Positions 27,770 to 39,320 of a stretch of 64,000 nucleotides of DNA are shown in pieces. Both the position numbers and the translations under genes were made by a program. Where the stretch lies: positions 310,001 through 374,000 of the forward strand of contig NZ_JAHCVJ010000001.1 of the NCBI RefSeq assembly GCF_018476885.1, in the 5' to 3' direction. The notes under the pieces were generated by a model, which made no database searches, was not told where the DNA came from, and saw only the letters and a program-made list of their open reading frames with translations. The DNA comes from Geoanaerobacter pelophilus. Lineage in GTDB: Bacteria > Desulfobacterota > Desulfuromonadia > Geobacterales > DSM-12255. Position 1 is the first letter of the stretch. The number at the start of each line of letters is the position of its first letter.

Positions 27770-28375
27770 TTAATCGGGAAGCTCTGTTAAGATTGCCTGG
27801 GCAGCAGCCAACAAGTCTTTGAAGACTGGAACATCCACCGGCAGTTTAGTTTGTTCTTCAGTTCCATATCCGGTGAGTACCATGGCCGAGCGGCAGCCGG
27901 CAGCAATCCCCGCCTCCACATCGGCCAGCTTATCTCCTATCATCCAGGACGCCGAGAGGTCTATCCCCAGATCGGAAACTGCCTGAAGCAACATCCCGGG
28001 CATAGGTTTCCTGCAACGGCAATCGATCCGGTACTCTCCCACACCGTTAACCGGATGATGAGGGCAGAAATAATAGGCATCAACCTTGGCTCCAGCAGTT
28101 AAGAGCAGCTCATCCATATACCGGTGCAAGCTCCGGACATCATCTTCCCCATAGTACCCTCTGGCCACCCCCGATTGGTTGGTCACCACAACCACCAGGA
28201 AACCGGCCTCACCCAGGATACGTATCGCTTCCGGCACTCCCGGTATAAACTCGAACGCCTCCGGACGGTAGAGATACTCCTTTTCCTCGTTGATCGTGCC
28301 GTCACGATCGATAAAAACTGCCCGCCGCTTAGCGACGCCAGGTTGTGCCACTCCGGTCCGAGATGTGCGATTCAC
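27770..28375 (-). CDS. gmhB: D-glycero-beta-D-manno-heptose-1,7-bisphosphate 7-phosphatase
   Basis: A 201-residue HAD-family phosphatase of ADP-heptose synthesis for the LPS inner core. FIDRDGTIN carries the nucleophile and acid/base aspartates, [12 protein letters not shown] follows, and the zinc-binding loop FCPHHP...CRCRKP is the GmhB signature. [13 protein letters not shown] ends the HAD set. The GTG start overlaps the gmhA stop, so the two steps are coupled; a GTG a few codons later is an alternative. A kinase/adenylyltransferase (hldE) is needed for the pathway but is not in the window. Confidence 0.94.
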   Translation of the reverse strand: MNRTSRTGVAQPGVAKRRAVFIDRDGTINEEKEYLYRPEAFEFIPGVPEAIRILGEAGFLVVVVTNQSGVARGYYGEDDVRSLHRYMDELLLTAGAKVDAYYFCPHHPVNGVGEYRIDCRCRKPMPGMLLQAVSDLGIDLSASWMIGDKLADVEAGIAAGCRSAMVLTGYGTEEQTKLPVDVPVFKDLLAAAQAILTELPD

Positions 28376-28941
28376 GAGAACAGCCGTTTCTCCAGCAAAT
28401 CACAGACAATGTGGATGATGGTGATGTGTCCTTCCTGGATACGAGGGGTATTGTCGCTCGGCACCACCAGGGCCAGATCGGCAATACTGGCAATAGTACC
28501 GCCACCTCGACCGAGAAGCCCGACAGTCCGGCACCCCTGCTCTTTGGCTGCCTCAAGTGCTGCAAGCACGTTTTTTGAGGTTCCGCTCGTTGAAATGCCA
28601 ACGACAACATCGCCCGGCTGACCGTGGGCCTCCAGTTGGCGGGTGAAAATCCGGTCGAATCCGTAGTCATTGCCGATAGCAGTGAGAATTGAAGTGTCTG
28701 TGGTAAAAGCTATGGCAGGGAGGCCACGGCGCTCCAACTTGAAACGACCGACTATTTCGGCGGCGAAATGCTGGGCATCGGCAGCGGAACCGCCATTACC
28801 CATGACCAGCAGCTTTTTGCCGTTGCTGAATGCTTCGCACAACAACTCGACAAAGTGCTCTATCTGATCAGCCATGGATAAGGCCATCTCTGACATTACT
28901 TGCTGATTCTCTGTAAGTTGGCTGACGATTTCGGCCTTCAT
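28372..28941 (-). CDS. gmhA: Sedoheptulose-7-phosphate isomerase
   Basis: A 189-residue SIS-domain isomerase, the first committed step of heptose synthesis for [18 protein letters not shown] is the sugar-phosphate motif, [14 protein letters not shown] the phosphate loop, and [14 protein letters not shown] the C-terminal active-site helix. ATG 28941 follows GGAGGGG at good spacing; the open frame continues upstream to 29031 without such a site. It is coupled to gmhB by a four-base overlap. Confidence 0.95.
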   Translation of the reverse strand: MKAEIVSQLTENQQVMSEMALSMADQIEHFVELLCEAFSNGKKLLVMGNGGSAADAQHFAAEIVGRFKLERRGLPAIAFTTDTSILTAIGNDYGFDRIFTRQLEAHGQPGDVVVGISTSGTSKNVLAALEAAKEQGCRTVGLLGRGGGTIASIADLALVVPSDNTPRIQEGHITIIHIVCDLLEKRLFS

Positions 28942-28957
28942 ACTTCCCCTCCGAAAG

Positions 28958-30025
28958 TTAATGCGGAATAGTCCGTTGATAATAGGTGGACTGATTAGCG
29001 TTGACAAGTTTCTCCAGCTCAGAAAAAGCAACCGGCTCGCCGTAATTATTGCAACAGATTTCAGCCCCCCAGCTCACCTGGGTAATTGGCAGTCCATGTT
29101 CAATAAAGGCAGCCACTGTACGAACAGCGCTACGTTCCGGCAGCAGGCGTGACAGGGTTTGAATAGAGATGTTTTCGTGAAAGCGTCTGAGTCCGGCCTT
29201 GGCAAGTGGAGTTGCCATGGAAGGATGCACCACAAGCATGATCCTGTTGCCCTGGCGCGCAGCAGTTGCAATCAGATCAAACCTATCCTTGGCCAGAGTA
29301 AGATCAGACCCTTTCGGGATATGAATGCAAAAGGCCCTTGCGTCCCCCCAGGTCTTGGAGAACGTCGTCCGAATCTTCTGTTCATGTTCTGCCCGGCGAG
29401 ACTCTGAGCCCAAAGTCACTTCTGCAGACCTCTCAACAACGCTCTTCGGGACAACACAGGTTCGATACCCTGCCCGCCACGTCCGGCAAGAATAATCCAG
29501 AAGACACCAGAACGCTCCATCCATCTCCTCGTTGAAGCTACCAACTGAATCCAGCAGGGAACGGCGCAGCAGGAGCGCTGCAAAATCTGCCGCAGATATC
29601 TCCATTGCTTCTGAAGGCGCTTCATTGACCCTAAATGACTTTTTGCCGCCTTTTTCGAGAAAATGCGGCACAACAATTCCGGTTCCAGGAGCCTGGCTCA
29701 GGAAACCACTCAAGACATCGAGCCAACCCGGCCTGACGACCGAATTCTGGCGAACAATTGCCACATATTCCGTTTCAGAGCAGCTGAGGCCTCTGTTCAC
29801 AGCCCTGACAAAACCTTCGTTTACCCGGTTTTTCAGATACAGAACTCTGACGTCAAGCGCTTCAGCAAACTCCTCCAGCATCCGTTCAGTTTCCCTGTCA
29901 CTACTGTTGTCCACAAGGATCAGGCGAGCATTGGAGGAGTTTTGGACAAGGCTCACCAGACAGGCGCGGGTCTCAATCGGCCGGTTCCATACGGGAATTA
30001 TTATGTCGATGGGTTCGTTGGGCAT
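28958..30025 (-). CDS. Family 2 glycosyltransferase
   Basis: A 355-residue enzyme with a GT-A fold at the N-terminus: [10 protein letters not shown], then LILVDNSSD with the nucleotide-binding aspartate and NRGL near 75. The C-terminal part (about 215-355) is unlike simple GT2 enzymes and contains [15 protein letters not shown] and a short alpha/beta stretch of unknown role. It presumably adds a sugar to LPS core or O-antigen, given gmhA-gmhB-rmlA next to it, but donor and acceptor cannot be read. The start at ATG 30025 has no strong ribosome-binding site, so the N-terminus is uncertain. Confidence 0.82.
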   Translation of the reverse strand: MPNEPIDIIIPVWNRPIETRACLVSLVQNSSNARLILVDNSSDRETERMLEEFAEALDVRVLYLKNRVNEGFVRAVNRGLSCSETEYVAIVRQNSVVRPGWLDVLSGFLSQAPGTGIVVPHFLEKGGKKSFRVNEAPSEAMEISAADFAALLLRRSLLDSVGSFNEEMDGAFWCLLDYSCRTWRAGYRTCVVPKSVVERSAEVTLGSESRRAEHEQKIRTTFSKTWGDARAFCIHIPKGSDLTLAKDRFDLIATAARQGNRIMLVVHPSMATPLAKAGLRRFHENISIQTLSRLLPERSAVRTVAAFIEHGLPITQVSWGAEICCNNYGEPVAFSELEKLVNANQSTYYQRTIPH

Positions 30026-30061
30026 TGGGAAATTAATGGTTAAAAGCTGAAAAAATAAAAA

Positions 30062-30133
30062 AACGCAACTTATCAAGTGAGCATAGAGAGCCCGGATAGC
30101 GGAGAATTCTCTGTGTACTTGCGCCGTTGCGTT
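30062..30133. repeat. Long-spaced inverted repeat between mreB and the glycosyltransferase gene
   Basis: AACGCAACTTATCAAGT (30062-30078) and ACTTGCGCCGTTGCGTT (30117-30133) are inverted copies with four central mismatches, 38 bases apart. The structure lies just past the mreB stop codon on the minus strand and could slow or end mreB transcription, followed by A-rich plus-strand sequence that gives U-runs. The function is inferred. Confidence 0.4.
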
Positions 30134-30163
30134 TAGGCTGAATTGCCTGACAGAATAGTAGCG

Positions 30164-31231
<1,068 letters not shown>

Positions 31232-31336
31232 CTATTACTGCACATTAGGTTGCTCGAAAGTTTGGAATCGTAACAGAATCATACTATTGATGCAAGAATG
31301 AAATTGAGCTCAAACCCAAGAATCACAAGAATTTGC

Positions 31337-31366
31337 TTGACACCAGAATACTGATGGTGCTAAAAG
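31337..31366 (+). promoter_or_regulatory. Promoter of rpsT
   Basis: TTGACA at 31337-31342 and TAAAAG at 31361-31366 are 18 bases apart in the mreB-rpsT divergent gap. Transcription would begin near 31373, about 48 bases before rpsT. Confidence 0.5.
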
Positions 31367-31420
31367 ATATTTTCTTTCAGACATCAATAATCATCTTGAA
31401 TAGATATATGGAGGTGTAGT

Positions 31421-31684
31421 TTGGCTCATCACAAATCAGCACTTAAGAGAATCAAGCAGAATGAAAAAAAGCGGCTCCGCAACCGTCATGTTCGTTCCAC
31501 TTTGCGCACGTTCGTAAAGAACGTCCGTGAGGCAGTTGCCGGAAACAACCTGGATGCTGCTCGTGAAGCGCTTGCTGCTGCAATACCTGTCATCGACAAG
31601 GCAGCTTCTAAAGGCGTCATTCACACTTCTAATGCATCACGGAGCGTTTCAAGACTGACCAAGTTGGTTAATACCCTTAACTAA
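31421..31684 (+). CDS. rpsT: 30S ribosomal protein S20
   Basis: An 87-residue basic helical protein binding 16S rRNA early in 30S assembly. [21 protein letters not shown] and the later [20 protein letters not shown] stretch are diagnostic. The start codon is TTG, with GGAGG six bases ahead; a rare start is common for rpsT and may limit its expression. It stands alone on the plus strand and is ended by a strong terminator. Confidence 0.97.
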   Translation: MAHHKSALKRIKQNEKKRLRNRHVRSTLRTFVKNVREAVAGNNLDAAREALAAAIPVIDKAASKGVIHTSNASRSVSRLTKLVNTLN

Positions 31685-31710
31685 CTAACCATCTGCCTCT
31701 TTATTTTTTA

Positions 31711-31737
31711 AAAAGGGCGTGCTCTGCACGCCCTTTT
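31711..31737 (+). terminator. Bidirectional intrinsic terminator between rpsT and holA
   Basis: AAAAGGGCGTGC (31711-31722) pairs perfectly with GCACGCCCTTTT (31726-31737) around a 3-base loop. The T-run continues on the plus strand, and the flank TTATTTTTTAAAAA serves the opposite strand. It separates the convergent rpsT and holA genes. Confidence 0.93.
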
Positions 31738-31749
31738 ATTTCGTGCAGA

Positions 31750-32745
31750 TTACCTACTTCCGGCACAGATCTTCATAACAAGTTCGCCAATAACGATTGT
31801 TGGCCGCCCACCACTCTTCATTGATAGATCGGCAGCGAAGAACAGCTCGAAAAGCCTGCGACATTCCCCTGTGCTGAAATTACTGGCCTGTTTGAGCATC
31901 CCTTTTAGAAAATATGGGTTAATTCCGGTTTTCTTGGCGATTTCCGGCTCAGCTACCTTTTTGTCAAGCAACTCCCGCACTTGCCAAACCTGCCGAAAAT
32001 GACGGGTGATCATTGCCAGGAGCATCAACGGTGCTTCACCGTCCCGTAAGATAGTCTGCAGGCGTCTCATGGCAGTAGCCAGATTTTTCGCACCAAGGGC
32101 ATTGGCAAGTTCAAAAACATTGTCTACTTTGGTATCCGAAACAATGCTTCGTACGTCTGACAGCTCTATTGTTCCGCGTTGCCCGGCGTACATGGCAACT
32201 TTTTCGATCTGCGAAGCGAGTTCCTGGAGATTATTTCCAACAAGATGGACCAGCATTTCCGCAGCGGCAGCATTGATCTTCTTGCCGTAGCCCCCTGCTT
32301 CAGATTTGATAAAAGCGCCAAGCTGGTTTTCATACGGCCGCTTGCATTCCACAAGAACGCCATGTTTCTTCAACTCAGTAAAAAACTTCTTCCGCTGGTC
32401 GATTTTTTCGCCCTGGATGATCAGACAGCTGGTAGGCGATGGATTCTGTACATAGAAGAACAGCTGATCCAGTGCTGCCGCGGATAACGCCTCTCCCCGT
32501 TTGACCAGGACCACTCTCCAGTCGGCAAACATCGGCAAGGTTTGGGCGGTATCGGCAATCTCTTCACCCTTGCATTCCGCTCCATAGTAAACATTAAGAT
32601 TGAAGTCGCGACTCGCCGGATCCACGAGACGCTCCAGGAGTCTGCTTATCCCCCGCTCCATGAGGTACGGCTCATCCCCATAAAAATAATAGACAGGCGC
32701 AATCTCCCCCCGGCCTATGGCAATTTCAAGTTCTTCTGGCTTCAC
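31750..32745 (-). CDS. holA: DNA polymerase III delta subunit
   Basis: A 331-residue clamp-loader subunit that opens the beta clamp. YFYGDEPYLMERGISRLLE at the N-terminus and the domain III pattern (LANALGAKNLATAMRRL, then RHFRQVWQVREL) match the HolA family, which lacks an active ATPase site. The start is GTG 32745 with GGAGAT five bases upstream. It follows lptE and leuS on the same strand, a common arrangement. Confidence 0.94.
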   Translation of the reverse strand: MKPEELEIAIGRGEIAPVYYFYGDEPYLMERGISRLLERLVDPASRDFNLNVYYGAECKGEEIADTAQTLPMFADWRVVLVKRGEALSAAALDQLFFYVQNPSPTSCLIIQGEKIDQRKKFFTELKKHGVLVECKRPYENQLGAFIKSEAGGYGKKINAAAAEMLVHLVGNNLQELASQIEKVAMYAGQRGTIELSDVRSIVSDTKVDNVFELANALGAKNLATAMRRLQTILRDGEAPLMLLAMITRHFRQVWQVRELLDKKVAEPEIAKKTGINPYFLKGMLKQASNFSTGECRRLFELFFAADLSMKSGGRPTIVIGELVMKICAGSR

Positions 32746-32783
32746 AACAGATCTCCATGCTCAAGACGCAAATGTATCTCAGA

Positions 32784-33290
32784 CTAAAAGTGATTGCCGC
32801 TCTCTCGCTCAATACCCTCTGCCAGTTTCCGGCAAAGTTCCCGGAGAGCCGCATCCTGGGCATTCAGCTTTAAAGCCAGATCGTTGCTGGTCGGATAATC
32901 CTGCACCGCACGCAACGTCCCTTTCCACAACACATTGCCGGTACTGAGCTGTCGCAAAGATGCCTCGACTGTCATGGTAACCTGATACAATGCCACCTTG
33001 TCCCCGGCGGTGTAGGCACTCGCTGATTCGCTGTAAGAGAGAATCGCTCCTGTAAGCTCAAGCTCAGCCTTGTCATGGTTTACAACGCGCCCTCCGCCGG
33101 CTCGCGCAAACTGCTCCACCAGCTTTGAGGTGACACACGCCTCCAGATTCGGCCTGAGAGTCTTGTTAGCGAATATCGGAATGGCAATGGTCTGATTGCC
33201 GGGAATCGTTCTGGCTGCCAACCCATATCCGCAGCCGGCCAGCATCAGAATGGCACCAAGTAGCACAAACGCATTGATCGATCGGGACAC
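32784..33290 (-). CDS. lptE: LPS-assembly lipoprotein LptE
   Basis: A 168-residue outer-membrane lipoprotein that plugs and assists LptD in placing LPS at the cell surface. The signal peptide ends in LMLAGC, the lipobox. The LptE pattern follows: GYGLAARTIPGNQTIAIPIFANKT, then LTGAILSYSESASAY and a C-terminal helix (ALRELCRKLAEGIE). GTG 33290 is favoured over TTG 33296 because GGAGG then sits seven bases upstream instead of one. Its position between leuS and holA is the usual one. Confidence 0.92.
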   Translation of the reverse strand: MSRSINAFVLLGAILMLAGCGYGLAARTIPGNQTIAIPIFANKTLRPNLEACVTSKLVEQFARAGGGRVVNHDKAELELTGAILSYSESASAYTAGDKVALYQVTMTVEASLRQLSTGNVLWKGTLRAVQDYPTSNDLALKLNAQDAALRELCRKLAEGIERESGNHF

Positions 33291-33366
33291 TGGCAAACCT
33301 CCATACTCGACGACCCTGCAGAACTTGCCTGCAGGGTCGTGACATCATAAACACGTAAACCAGATA

Positions 33367-35841
33367 TCAGCCGACAACAATATTCAAAAGCTTGCCAGGT
33401 ACGTAAATTACCTTGCGAACCGTTTTCCCCTCTAGATACACCTGAATTTTCGGATCAGCAAGTGCTGCCTGCTCTATCGACTCCTGAGTCGCATCTGCAG
33501 GTACGGTAACTTTACCTCTGAGTTTGCCATTAACCTGTAGTACAACCAGGAGTTCCTCGTCTACAGCAGCAGCAGCATCGTATTTCGGCCAACCGTGAAC
33601 CTCGACACCACCTTCATGCCCCAGGATATGCCATAATTCTTCGGCGAAATGAGGCACAAACGGTGCCAGCATCAGTACCATTGCCTCGACGGTTTCTTTC
33701 AGCACCGCACCGTTGGCAGGGTCATTCTTAGGCTCAAAGGAGAATACCGCATTGACAAGCTCCATGATGGCGGAAATAGCGGTATTGAAATGGAACCTCT
33801 CCCCGACATCTTCCGTTACCTTGCGAATAGTCTTATGCAGCACCCGGCGCAGCGCCTTGGCATCATCACCCAGATTACCTGGATCAAGCCTGCCTGCCTT
33901 CTCAACCAAAGGCTTTAACTCAAAGACCAACTTCCAGACACGGTTCAGGAAACGATAGCTACCATCCACCCCGTGATCACTCCAGTCAAGGTCCTTCTCC
34001 GGAGGTGCGGCAAAAAGCGAGAACAGGCGGGCAGTATCAGCCCCGTATTTCTGAATAAGCGCATCCGGGTCAACCACATTACCCTTGGATTTGCTCATCT
34101 TTGCCCCGTCTTTGATTACCATCCCCTGAGTGAGAAGATTGGTGAACGGCTCATCAATATCGACATAGCCGAGGTCACGCAGAACCTTGGTAAAAAACCG
34201 TGCATAAAGCAGGTGCAGGACCGCATGTTCAATCCCGCCGATATATTGGTCAACCGACATCCAGTATTCGGCCTCTTGTTTATCAATCGGCCCATTGTTG
34301 AATGAAGGGCAACAGTAGCGCAGGAAATACCATGAGGACTGTACGAAGGTGTCCATGGTATCGGTCTCGCGCCGCGCCGGTTTGCCACATTTAGGGCAGG
34401 CAACTTTGGCAAACGATTCAACCCGGGCAAGAGGATTCCCCCCCTCGCCGGTAAAGGCAACATCCTTGGGAAGAACTACCGGCAGATCCTTTTCCGGAAC
34501 CGGTACAACCCCACAGCAGTCACAATAAATAACCGGGATCGGGTTTCCCCAATACCGCTGCCTGGATATCAGCCAGTCGCGCAGCCTGAAGTTGACTGTC
34601 TTGGTGCCCAGTCCCTTTGCTCCCAGGTAATCAGCAATTTTCTCCTTGGCGTCCGTACTGCTCAGACCGTCAAACTCGCCAGAGTTGGCCATGATCCCCG
34701 GGTCAGTGTAGGCGGCTTTCATGTTCACCGCATCAAGCTGCTCTCCAGGTGGCTGGATAACCACCTGCAATGGCAGATCGTATTTTTGGGCAAATTCGAA
34801 ATCTCTCTGGTCATGGGTAGGCACAGCCATGACCGCGCCGGTGCCGTAATCGAGAAGAACGAAATTAGCCAGGTAAACCGGCATCTTCCGACCGGTTACC
34901 GGGTTAATGCAGTAGGAGCCTGTAAACACCCCTTCTTTTTCCAGGTCATCGGCAGTTCTCTTTGCTTTCTCGGTCTTTCTGACCTTGTCGATAAACGCCT
35001 CGACTTCGCTGCGCCGGTCATCAGTTGTCAGCTCCAGAGCGAGAGGATGCTCAGGGGCCAGGGACATGAAGGTTGCACCAAAAAGCGTATCCTGGCGGGT
35101 GGTAAACACCCGGATTGCCCCAGCTTTGCCATCAAGGGCAAAGTCGATTTCGCAACCATAGCTCTTGCCAATCCAGTTGCGTTGCATTACCAGAACCCGT
35201 TCCGGCCAGCCAGGGAGCTTGTTTGTCCAGTCAAGCAGCTCTTCGGCATAGTCGGTGATCCTGAAAAACCACTGATCAAGCTCTTTCTGGTTTACCTCAC
35301 TGTCGCATCGCCAACAGCAACCGTCTTCAACCTGCTCATTGGCAAGGACCGTCTCACATTTGGGACACCAGTTGACAGCAGCGTTACGTTTGTAGGCAAG
35401 CCCCTTTTCATACATCTGGAGAAACAGCCGCTGCTCCCACTTGTAGTAATCAAGATCGCAGGTGGCAAGCTCCCGGTCCCAGTCGTAGGAAAGACCCAGC
35501 TTTTTAAGTTGGCCGCGCATATAGGCAATATTGTCATAAGTCCAGACAGCAGGGTGGCTCTTATGCTGTATCGCTGCATTCTCCGCCGGCATTCCGAAAG
35601 CATCCCACCCCATCGGGTGCAGGACATTGAAACCGTTCATTCGCTTGAATCTGGCAACAACATCACCGATTGAATAATTCCGGACATGCCCCATATGGAT
35701 ACGACCAGACGGGTAAGGGAACATCTCAAGCAGGTAATATTTCGATCTGGCAGCATCATGGGAAACCTTGAAGCTCTTGTTATCTTCCCAGACACTCTGC
35801 CATTTTTCTTCCACAACCTTTGGCTGGTATTTCTCCTCCAC
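33367..35841 (-). CDS. leuS: Leucyl-tRNA synthetase
   Basis: An 824-residue class Ia synthetase. The HIGH-type motif is in [11 protein letters not shown] (about 42-52), the KMSKS motif in [11 protein letters not shown], and the CP1 editing domain between them contains the conserved threonine-rich stretch around [14 protein letters not shown] zinc-type cysteine pair lies at CPKCETVL and CDSE. The anticodon-binding and C-terminal domains complete the enzyme at normal length. GTG 35841 is the start, with GGAGG five bases upstream. It follows the giant cytochrome gene by 20 bases, which suggests cotranscription of an essential gene with a respiratory one. Confidence 0.98.
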   Translation of the reverse strand: MEEKYQPKVVEEKWQSVWEDNKSFKVSHDAARSKYYLLEMFPYPSGRIHMGHVRNYSIGDVVARFKRMNGFNVLHPMGWDAFGMPAENAAIQHKSHPAVWTYDNIAYMRGQLKKLGLSYDWDRELATCDLDYYKWEQRLFLQMYEKGLAYKRNAAVNWCPKCETVLANEQVEDGCCWRCDSEVNQKELDQWFFRITDYAEELLDWTNKLPGWPERVLVMQRNWIGKSYGCEIDFALDGKAGAIRVFTTRQDTLFGATFMSLAPEHPLALELTTDDRRSEVEAFIDKVRKTEKAKRTADDLEKEGVFTGSYCINPVTGRKMPVYLANFVLLDYGTGAVMAVPTHDQRDFEFAQKYDLPLQVVIQPPGEQLDAVNMKAAYTDPGIMANSGEFDGLSSTDAKEKIADYLGAKGLGTKTVNFRLRDWLISRQRYWGNPIPVIYCDCCGVVPVPEKDLPVVLPKDVAFTGEGGNPLARVESFAKVACPKCGKPARRETDTMDTFVQSSWYFLRYCCPSFNNGPIDKQEAEYWMSVDQYIGGIEHAVLHLLYARFFTKVLRDLGYVDIDEPFTNLLTQGMVIKDGAKMSKSKGNVVDPDALIQKYGADTARLFSLFAAPPEKDLDWSDHGVDGSYRFLNRVWKLVFELKPLVEKAGRLDPGNLGDDAKALRRVLHKTIRKVTEDVGERFHFNTAISAIMELVNAVFSFEPKNDPANGAVLKETVEAMVLMLAPFVPHFAEELWHILGHEGGVEVHGWPKYDAAAAVDEELLVVLQVNGKLRGKVTVPADATQESIEQAALADPKIQVYLEGKTVRKVIYVPGKLLNIVVG

Positions 35842-35861
35842 GCTATCCTCCGAATTAAAAG

Positions 35862-37991
35862 TTACATTACTTCGCTATCGCCTTTGTGACATTTTGCGCA
35901 GTTCGGGCTGCCGGTGATATTGTAGGCGTGACAGGCCCCGCATGATTTTGCGGACTGCATTTCAGCCATCGAATAGGACCTGCGATTCACCCCGGTTTTA
36001 AAAATCTTGTAATGGCAGTCAGTACACTTATACCCCTTGGTCTTATGAAGCTTGTGACTGAAATAAGCGCTGCTCGTCTTCTTATCGGGGAAATCGTATT
36101 TAATTGCTTTTGTCTGGGGATGGCACTTGTCGCAATCCTTCTTTACTGAAAATGCTTCTTTACCGTCATGGCAGGCGCCGCATGATTTCCCCGACTCCAT
36201 GTCGGGCATTGTGTATGAGCGTCGTCCGGGGCCGGCAACAAAGATGCTGTCATGGCAGCGGTTGCAACGATAAAGGGTAATATGGACTGAGTGCTTGAAC
36301 AGCCCTCCCCAATTTTTATACGGGATGTCCTTTACCGGATGACAACGGGTACAGTTAGCGGCGGCAGTAAAGGCATCCTTGTCATTGTGGCAGGCGCCGC
36401 ATGACTTTCCAGCCTCCATCTGAGACATTGAGTATCTCTTTGCCGCAACACCGGTAGTGAACACTTTATTGTGACAATCATCGCACTTGTAAACCGAAGT
36501 ATGAATTTGGTGACTAAACGGCGTCGGACCTGCGCCCTGGGATTGCATCTGCAACTCAGGTGCGCCATTGTGGCATCTGCCACAATTCCCGGAGACCGTG
36601 AAGGCGTCCTTGCCGCTCAAATGACAGGCGCCGCACGACAACCCTTTCTCCATATCAGGCATGGTTCGGCTCTTGTTGCCAACCCCATCTTTGAACAGCT
36701 TATTATGACAGGCCGTGCAGGAATACAACGCGTAATGAACAGAATGGCTGAATTTGCCCCCCAGAACAAAATCAATATCTTTTACCGGGTGGCAGCGGCC
36801 ACAGTTGGCGGAAACACTGAAGGCACCTTTACCGTCATGGCACGCCCCGCACGAATCGCCCTTCTCCATCTGCTTCATGGTGAAACGTTTGGCCATAGTG
36901 CCCGTAGCAAATATGCCGAAATGGCAATCACCACAGGAGAACTTTTTACCCATGTGATAGCTGTGGCTAAAAACAGCTTTTCCGGCACCTGGGATCTTCC
37001 ACTCCAGCTCTTTTGTCTCAGTGTGGCAGCGGTTGCAACTCCCCCAGGCAGAAAAAGCCATATCACCTTCATGGCAGGCACCACACGAGCGACCGATCTT
37101 CTTCTCCATGTCGGCCATTGTGTAAGGAGTTCGCCGGGGACCGGCAGTATATATGCCACTATGGCAGTCAGCGCAGCGATAGATAGTGAGATGGAAGGTA
37201 TGGGGGAAAAGTGCTTTGGACGCCTTGAAGCTCACATCACCAACAGATTTGTGGCAACGGTTGCAGTCACCCTTGACAGAAAAGGCTGTTTTTGCGTCAT
37301 GGCAACCGCCACAGGAACTGCCGGTCTCCATCTCTTTCATTGTGTGCCTTTTGGCATTGGGCCCGGCAATGAACAGTTTGCTGTGGCAATCATAGCAACC
37401 GAACATTTTCAGATGATAGGAATGACTGAACGGGTCTGCAGCAGCAAAAGAGATATCCTTGACTATATGACAGCGGACACAGTCTCCCTTGACAGAAAAG
37501 CCGGTCTTGCCGTCGTGGCAGGCACCACAAGACTTCCCACCTTCCATCTGTTTCATGGTAACATGCGGGTTCTTGCCCGACTGGGCATAGAAGTATTTGT
37601 TATGGCAGTCAGCGCAGGTATAGAGTCCCAGATGGAATTTATGGTCGAAAAGAAGGGTCCCGAAATCAGGGATGACAATCGGAACCTTGTCGACGATATG
37701 GCACCTTACGCATTCCGAAACAGAAAAAGCACGAACCTTGTTGTGACAGAATCCGCATGACTTCCCCTTCTCCATCTCAGCCATTGTCACAACGGGATTC
37801 TTCTTGCCGATCTGATAGAGAGAGCTATGACAAACCGTGCAATCGTTTGCCAGCTTTTTCAGATGGACGTCATGATCAAAGATGACCTTACCGGCATTAT
37901 CCGTATGAAAGGTTACCTTTTTATAGTCCTTGGCAAACAGAAGTAACGGTGCGGCTAATAACAGTAATGCCGACACGAAGAAGCGTTTCAA
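35862..37991 (-). CDS. 27-heme c-type cytochrome built of nine triheme c7-like modules
   Basis: A 709-residue exported cytochrome. A signal peptide covers about residues 1-20. I count 27 CXXCH heme-binding motifs in nine repeating modules of about 75 residues. Each module has a CxxCH after a YxC stretch, then CGACH (CGFCH or CGGCH in some) after an MxxMExGKS block, then CxRCH or CxKCH. Extra histidines in FSHSYH-type stretches provide the second axial ligands. Three hemes per module is the c7 pattern, so this is a long polyheme wire. Such proteins in Geobacter carry electrons through the periplasm or to extracellular acceptors; the location here is inferred. The start is TTG 37991 with GAGGAG six bases upstream. 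It sits directly downstream of the chemosensory operon. Confidence 0.94.
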   Translation of the reverse strand: MKRFFVSALLLLAAPLLLFAKDYKKVTFHTDNAGKVIFDHDVHLKKLANDCTVCHSSLYQIGKKNPVVTMAEMEKGKSCGFCHNKVRAFSVSECVRCHIVDKVPIVIPDFGTLLFDHKFHLGLYTCADCHNKYFYAQSGKNPHVTMKQMEGGKSCGACHDGKTGFSVKGDCVRCHIVKDISFAAADPFSHSYHLKMFGCYDCHSKLFIAGPNAKRHTMKEMETGSSCGGCHDAKTAFSVKGDCNRCHKSVGDVSFKASKALFPHTFHLTIYRCADCHSGIYTAGPRRTPYTMADMEKKIGRSCGACHEGDMAFSAWGSCNRCHTETKELEWKIPGAGKAVFSHSYHMGKKFSCGDCHFGIFATGTMAKRFTMKQMEKGDSCGACHDGKGAFSVSANCGRCHPVKDIDFVLGGKFSHSVHYALYSCTACHNKLFKDGVGNKSRTMPDMEKGLSCGACHLSGKDAFTVSGNCGRCHNGAPELQMQSQGAGPTPFSHQIHTSVYKCDDCHNKVFTTGVAAKRYSMSQMEAGKSCGACHNDKDAFTAAANCTRCHPVKDIPYKNWGGLFKHSVHITLYRCNRCHDSIFVAGPGRRSYTMPDMESGKSCGACHDGKEAFSVKKDCDKCHPQTKAIKYDFPDKKTSSAYFSHKLHKTKGYKCTDCHYKIFKTGVNRRSYSMAEMQSAKSCGACHAYNITGSPNCAKCHKGDSEVM

Positions 37992-38054
37992 GACAGACTC
38001 CTCGCGATGGAGCGATGGGGAAAGACGGCTCGCTGAATAATTGCGGGCGGAGGG

Positions 38055-38432
38055 TCAAGGAATACTAAGAAGACTTCTTGTCACGTCAAGAATCCGGTTA
38101 GGCTGGATCGGCTTGGTGATGTAGTCGCTTGCTCCGAGAGCAAGGGCGCGCTCCCTGTCTTCCTGAGCCCCCTCAGTAGTTATTATGACAATAGGAATAT
38201 GCTTGTAGTTCGGATCACTCCGCACAAGACTGACCAGTTTGAGACCGTCCATCACCGGCATGTTTATGTCAGTGAAAACAAGATCAAAGCTCTCCGAAGA
38301 CAACTTCTTAAGGCCATCGACCCCGTCATTGGCCTCCACGATCTTTATGCCGCGCAAACGTTTCAAAGCAAAGGAGATCAATTGGCGCATAGTTGGTGAA
38401 TCTTCTACAATCAGCACCTTGTATTCCTGCAT
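38055..38432 (-). CDS. CheY-like single-domain response regulator
   Basis: A 125-residue receiver domain. VEDSP supplies the acidic pocket, FTDINMPVMDG the phosphorylated aspartate, TTEGA the switch threonine and TKPI the lysine. It has no output domain, so it acts by protein contact after phosphorylation, presumably by the CheA of this operon. It is the last chemosensory gene, 63 bases before the cytochrome gene. Confidence 0.92.
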   Translation of the reverse strand: MQEYKVLIVEDSPTMRQLISFALKRLRGIKIVEANDGVDGLKKLSSESFDLVFTDINMPVMDGLKLVSLVRSDPNYKHIPIVIITTEGAQEDRERALALGASDYITKPIQPNRILDVTRSLLSIP

Positions 38433-38463
38433 GTCTGCCCCCTCAGGAGTACTGTATATAACT

Positions 38464-39288
38464 CTATTTTGTTAGTAAATCAAGGAATCCCTGAATAGTG
38501 TTCAGCTTCCGCTCCGAATCCGAATAAAGCCTGGAGCTGAAAATTGCCGTGGCTGCATGGCCTGCCAGCAGGGTAAAAAGCTCGAAATCAACATCGGCAA
38601 ATGCTTTTTTCTGCATGAGCAACTTGTATATTACCAGAACACCTATACATTGCTCTTTTATTTTTAATGGGATGCAAACCATAGGGCTGTTCATATTCAT
38701 TTCGTAAAGATCAAGATCCGGCACAAAGTAATTATCACCGGTCTTTGCCACATCGCCGATAACCCCTTCCCCCATATGGACCTTGGGAACATCTTCCCGA
38801 TCTACACCTTCAGATGCTACCGCCTCGAGCATGCTGGTCTTCTCATCAAGAAGCATTATGGCAAAGTTCTCAGCGCCGATCAGATTAATTACAATTTCGA
38901 TGATGATCTGCAGCACTTCCGGGAAATCCAGAGTTGAATGGAGTTGATAGCTTGCAATGTACAGATTGGCGAGGTTGTTATTCTCGGACTCAATCTCGAC
39001 GTATCGGTTTGCAAAGTCCTTATTCTCCTCCTCTATCTGCCTGATCCTCTCAAGAATCTCGGTTTTTTCGCTCTCGAGCTCTGAGATACGCTGCATGAGA
39101 CGCATGGTTTCTCCAGAGTCCGCTTGAGCTGCAGGTGAAGCACTGTGGATATTTTCCATTTCGAGAATACGAAACCGGAGCCGCTCGTTTTCGCGCAGTA
39201 GTTCCTGGGTGAATTCGGCCCCCTTCTTGAATACCTGCATGAATTCATCAGCCCTGTTGAGGATACCTTTGTCGTCATCCAGTGGCAT
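38464..39288 (-). CDS. Coiled-coil GAF-domain protein
   Basis: A 274-residue soluble protein. An N-terminal coiled coil (about 15-90, rich in ERLR, SELESEK and EEENKDF heptads) is followed by a GAF domain (about 105-255). The GAF domain holds LIGAENFAIMLLDEKTSML and GEGVIGDVAKTGDNYFVPDL, then CIPLKIKEQCIGVLVIYK. GAF domains bind small ligands or dimerise. With no kinase or DNA-binding output, it may feed a signal to the chemosensory array or act as its target. AGGAG lies seven bases before the ATG. Confidence 0.87.
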   Translation of the reverse strand: MPLDDDKGILNRADEFMQVFKKGAEFTQELLRENERLRFRILEMENIHSASPAAQADSGETMRLMQRISELESEKTEILERIRQIEEENKDFANRYVEIESENNNLANLYIASYQLHSTLDFPEVLQIIIEIVINLIGAENFAIMLLDEKTSMLEAVASEGVDREDVPKVHMGEGVIGDVAKTGDNYFVPDLDLYEMNMNSPMVCIPLKIKEQCIGVLVIYKLLMQKKAFADVDFELFTLLAGHAATAIFSSRLYSDSERKLNTIQGFLDLLTK

Positions 39289-39320
39289 AGCAATACTCCT
39301 ATCAAAATAGCTGAAAAGTC

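Noticed and set aside
34786-35673. 295-codon plus-strand frame opposite leuS
   Set aside because: Antisense shadow of leucyl-tRNA synthetase.
36471-37760. 429-codon plus-strand frame opposite the 27-heme cytochrome
   Set aside because: The regular codon pattern of the cytochrome repeats keeps the opposite strand open. It has no start signal or domain.
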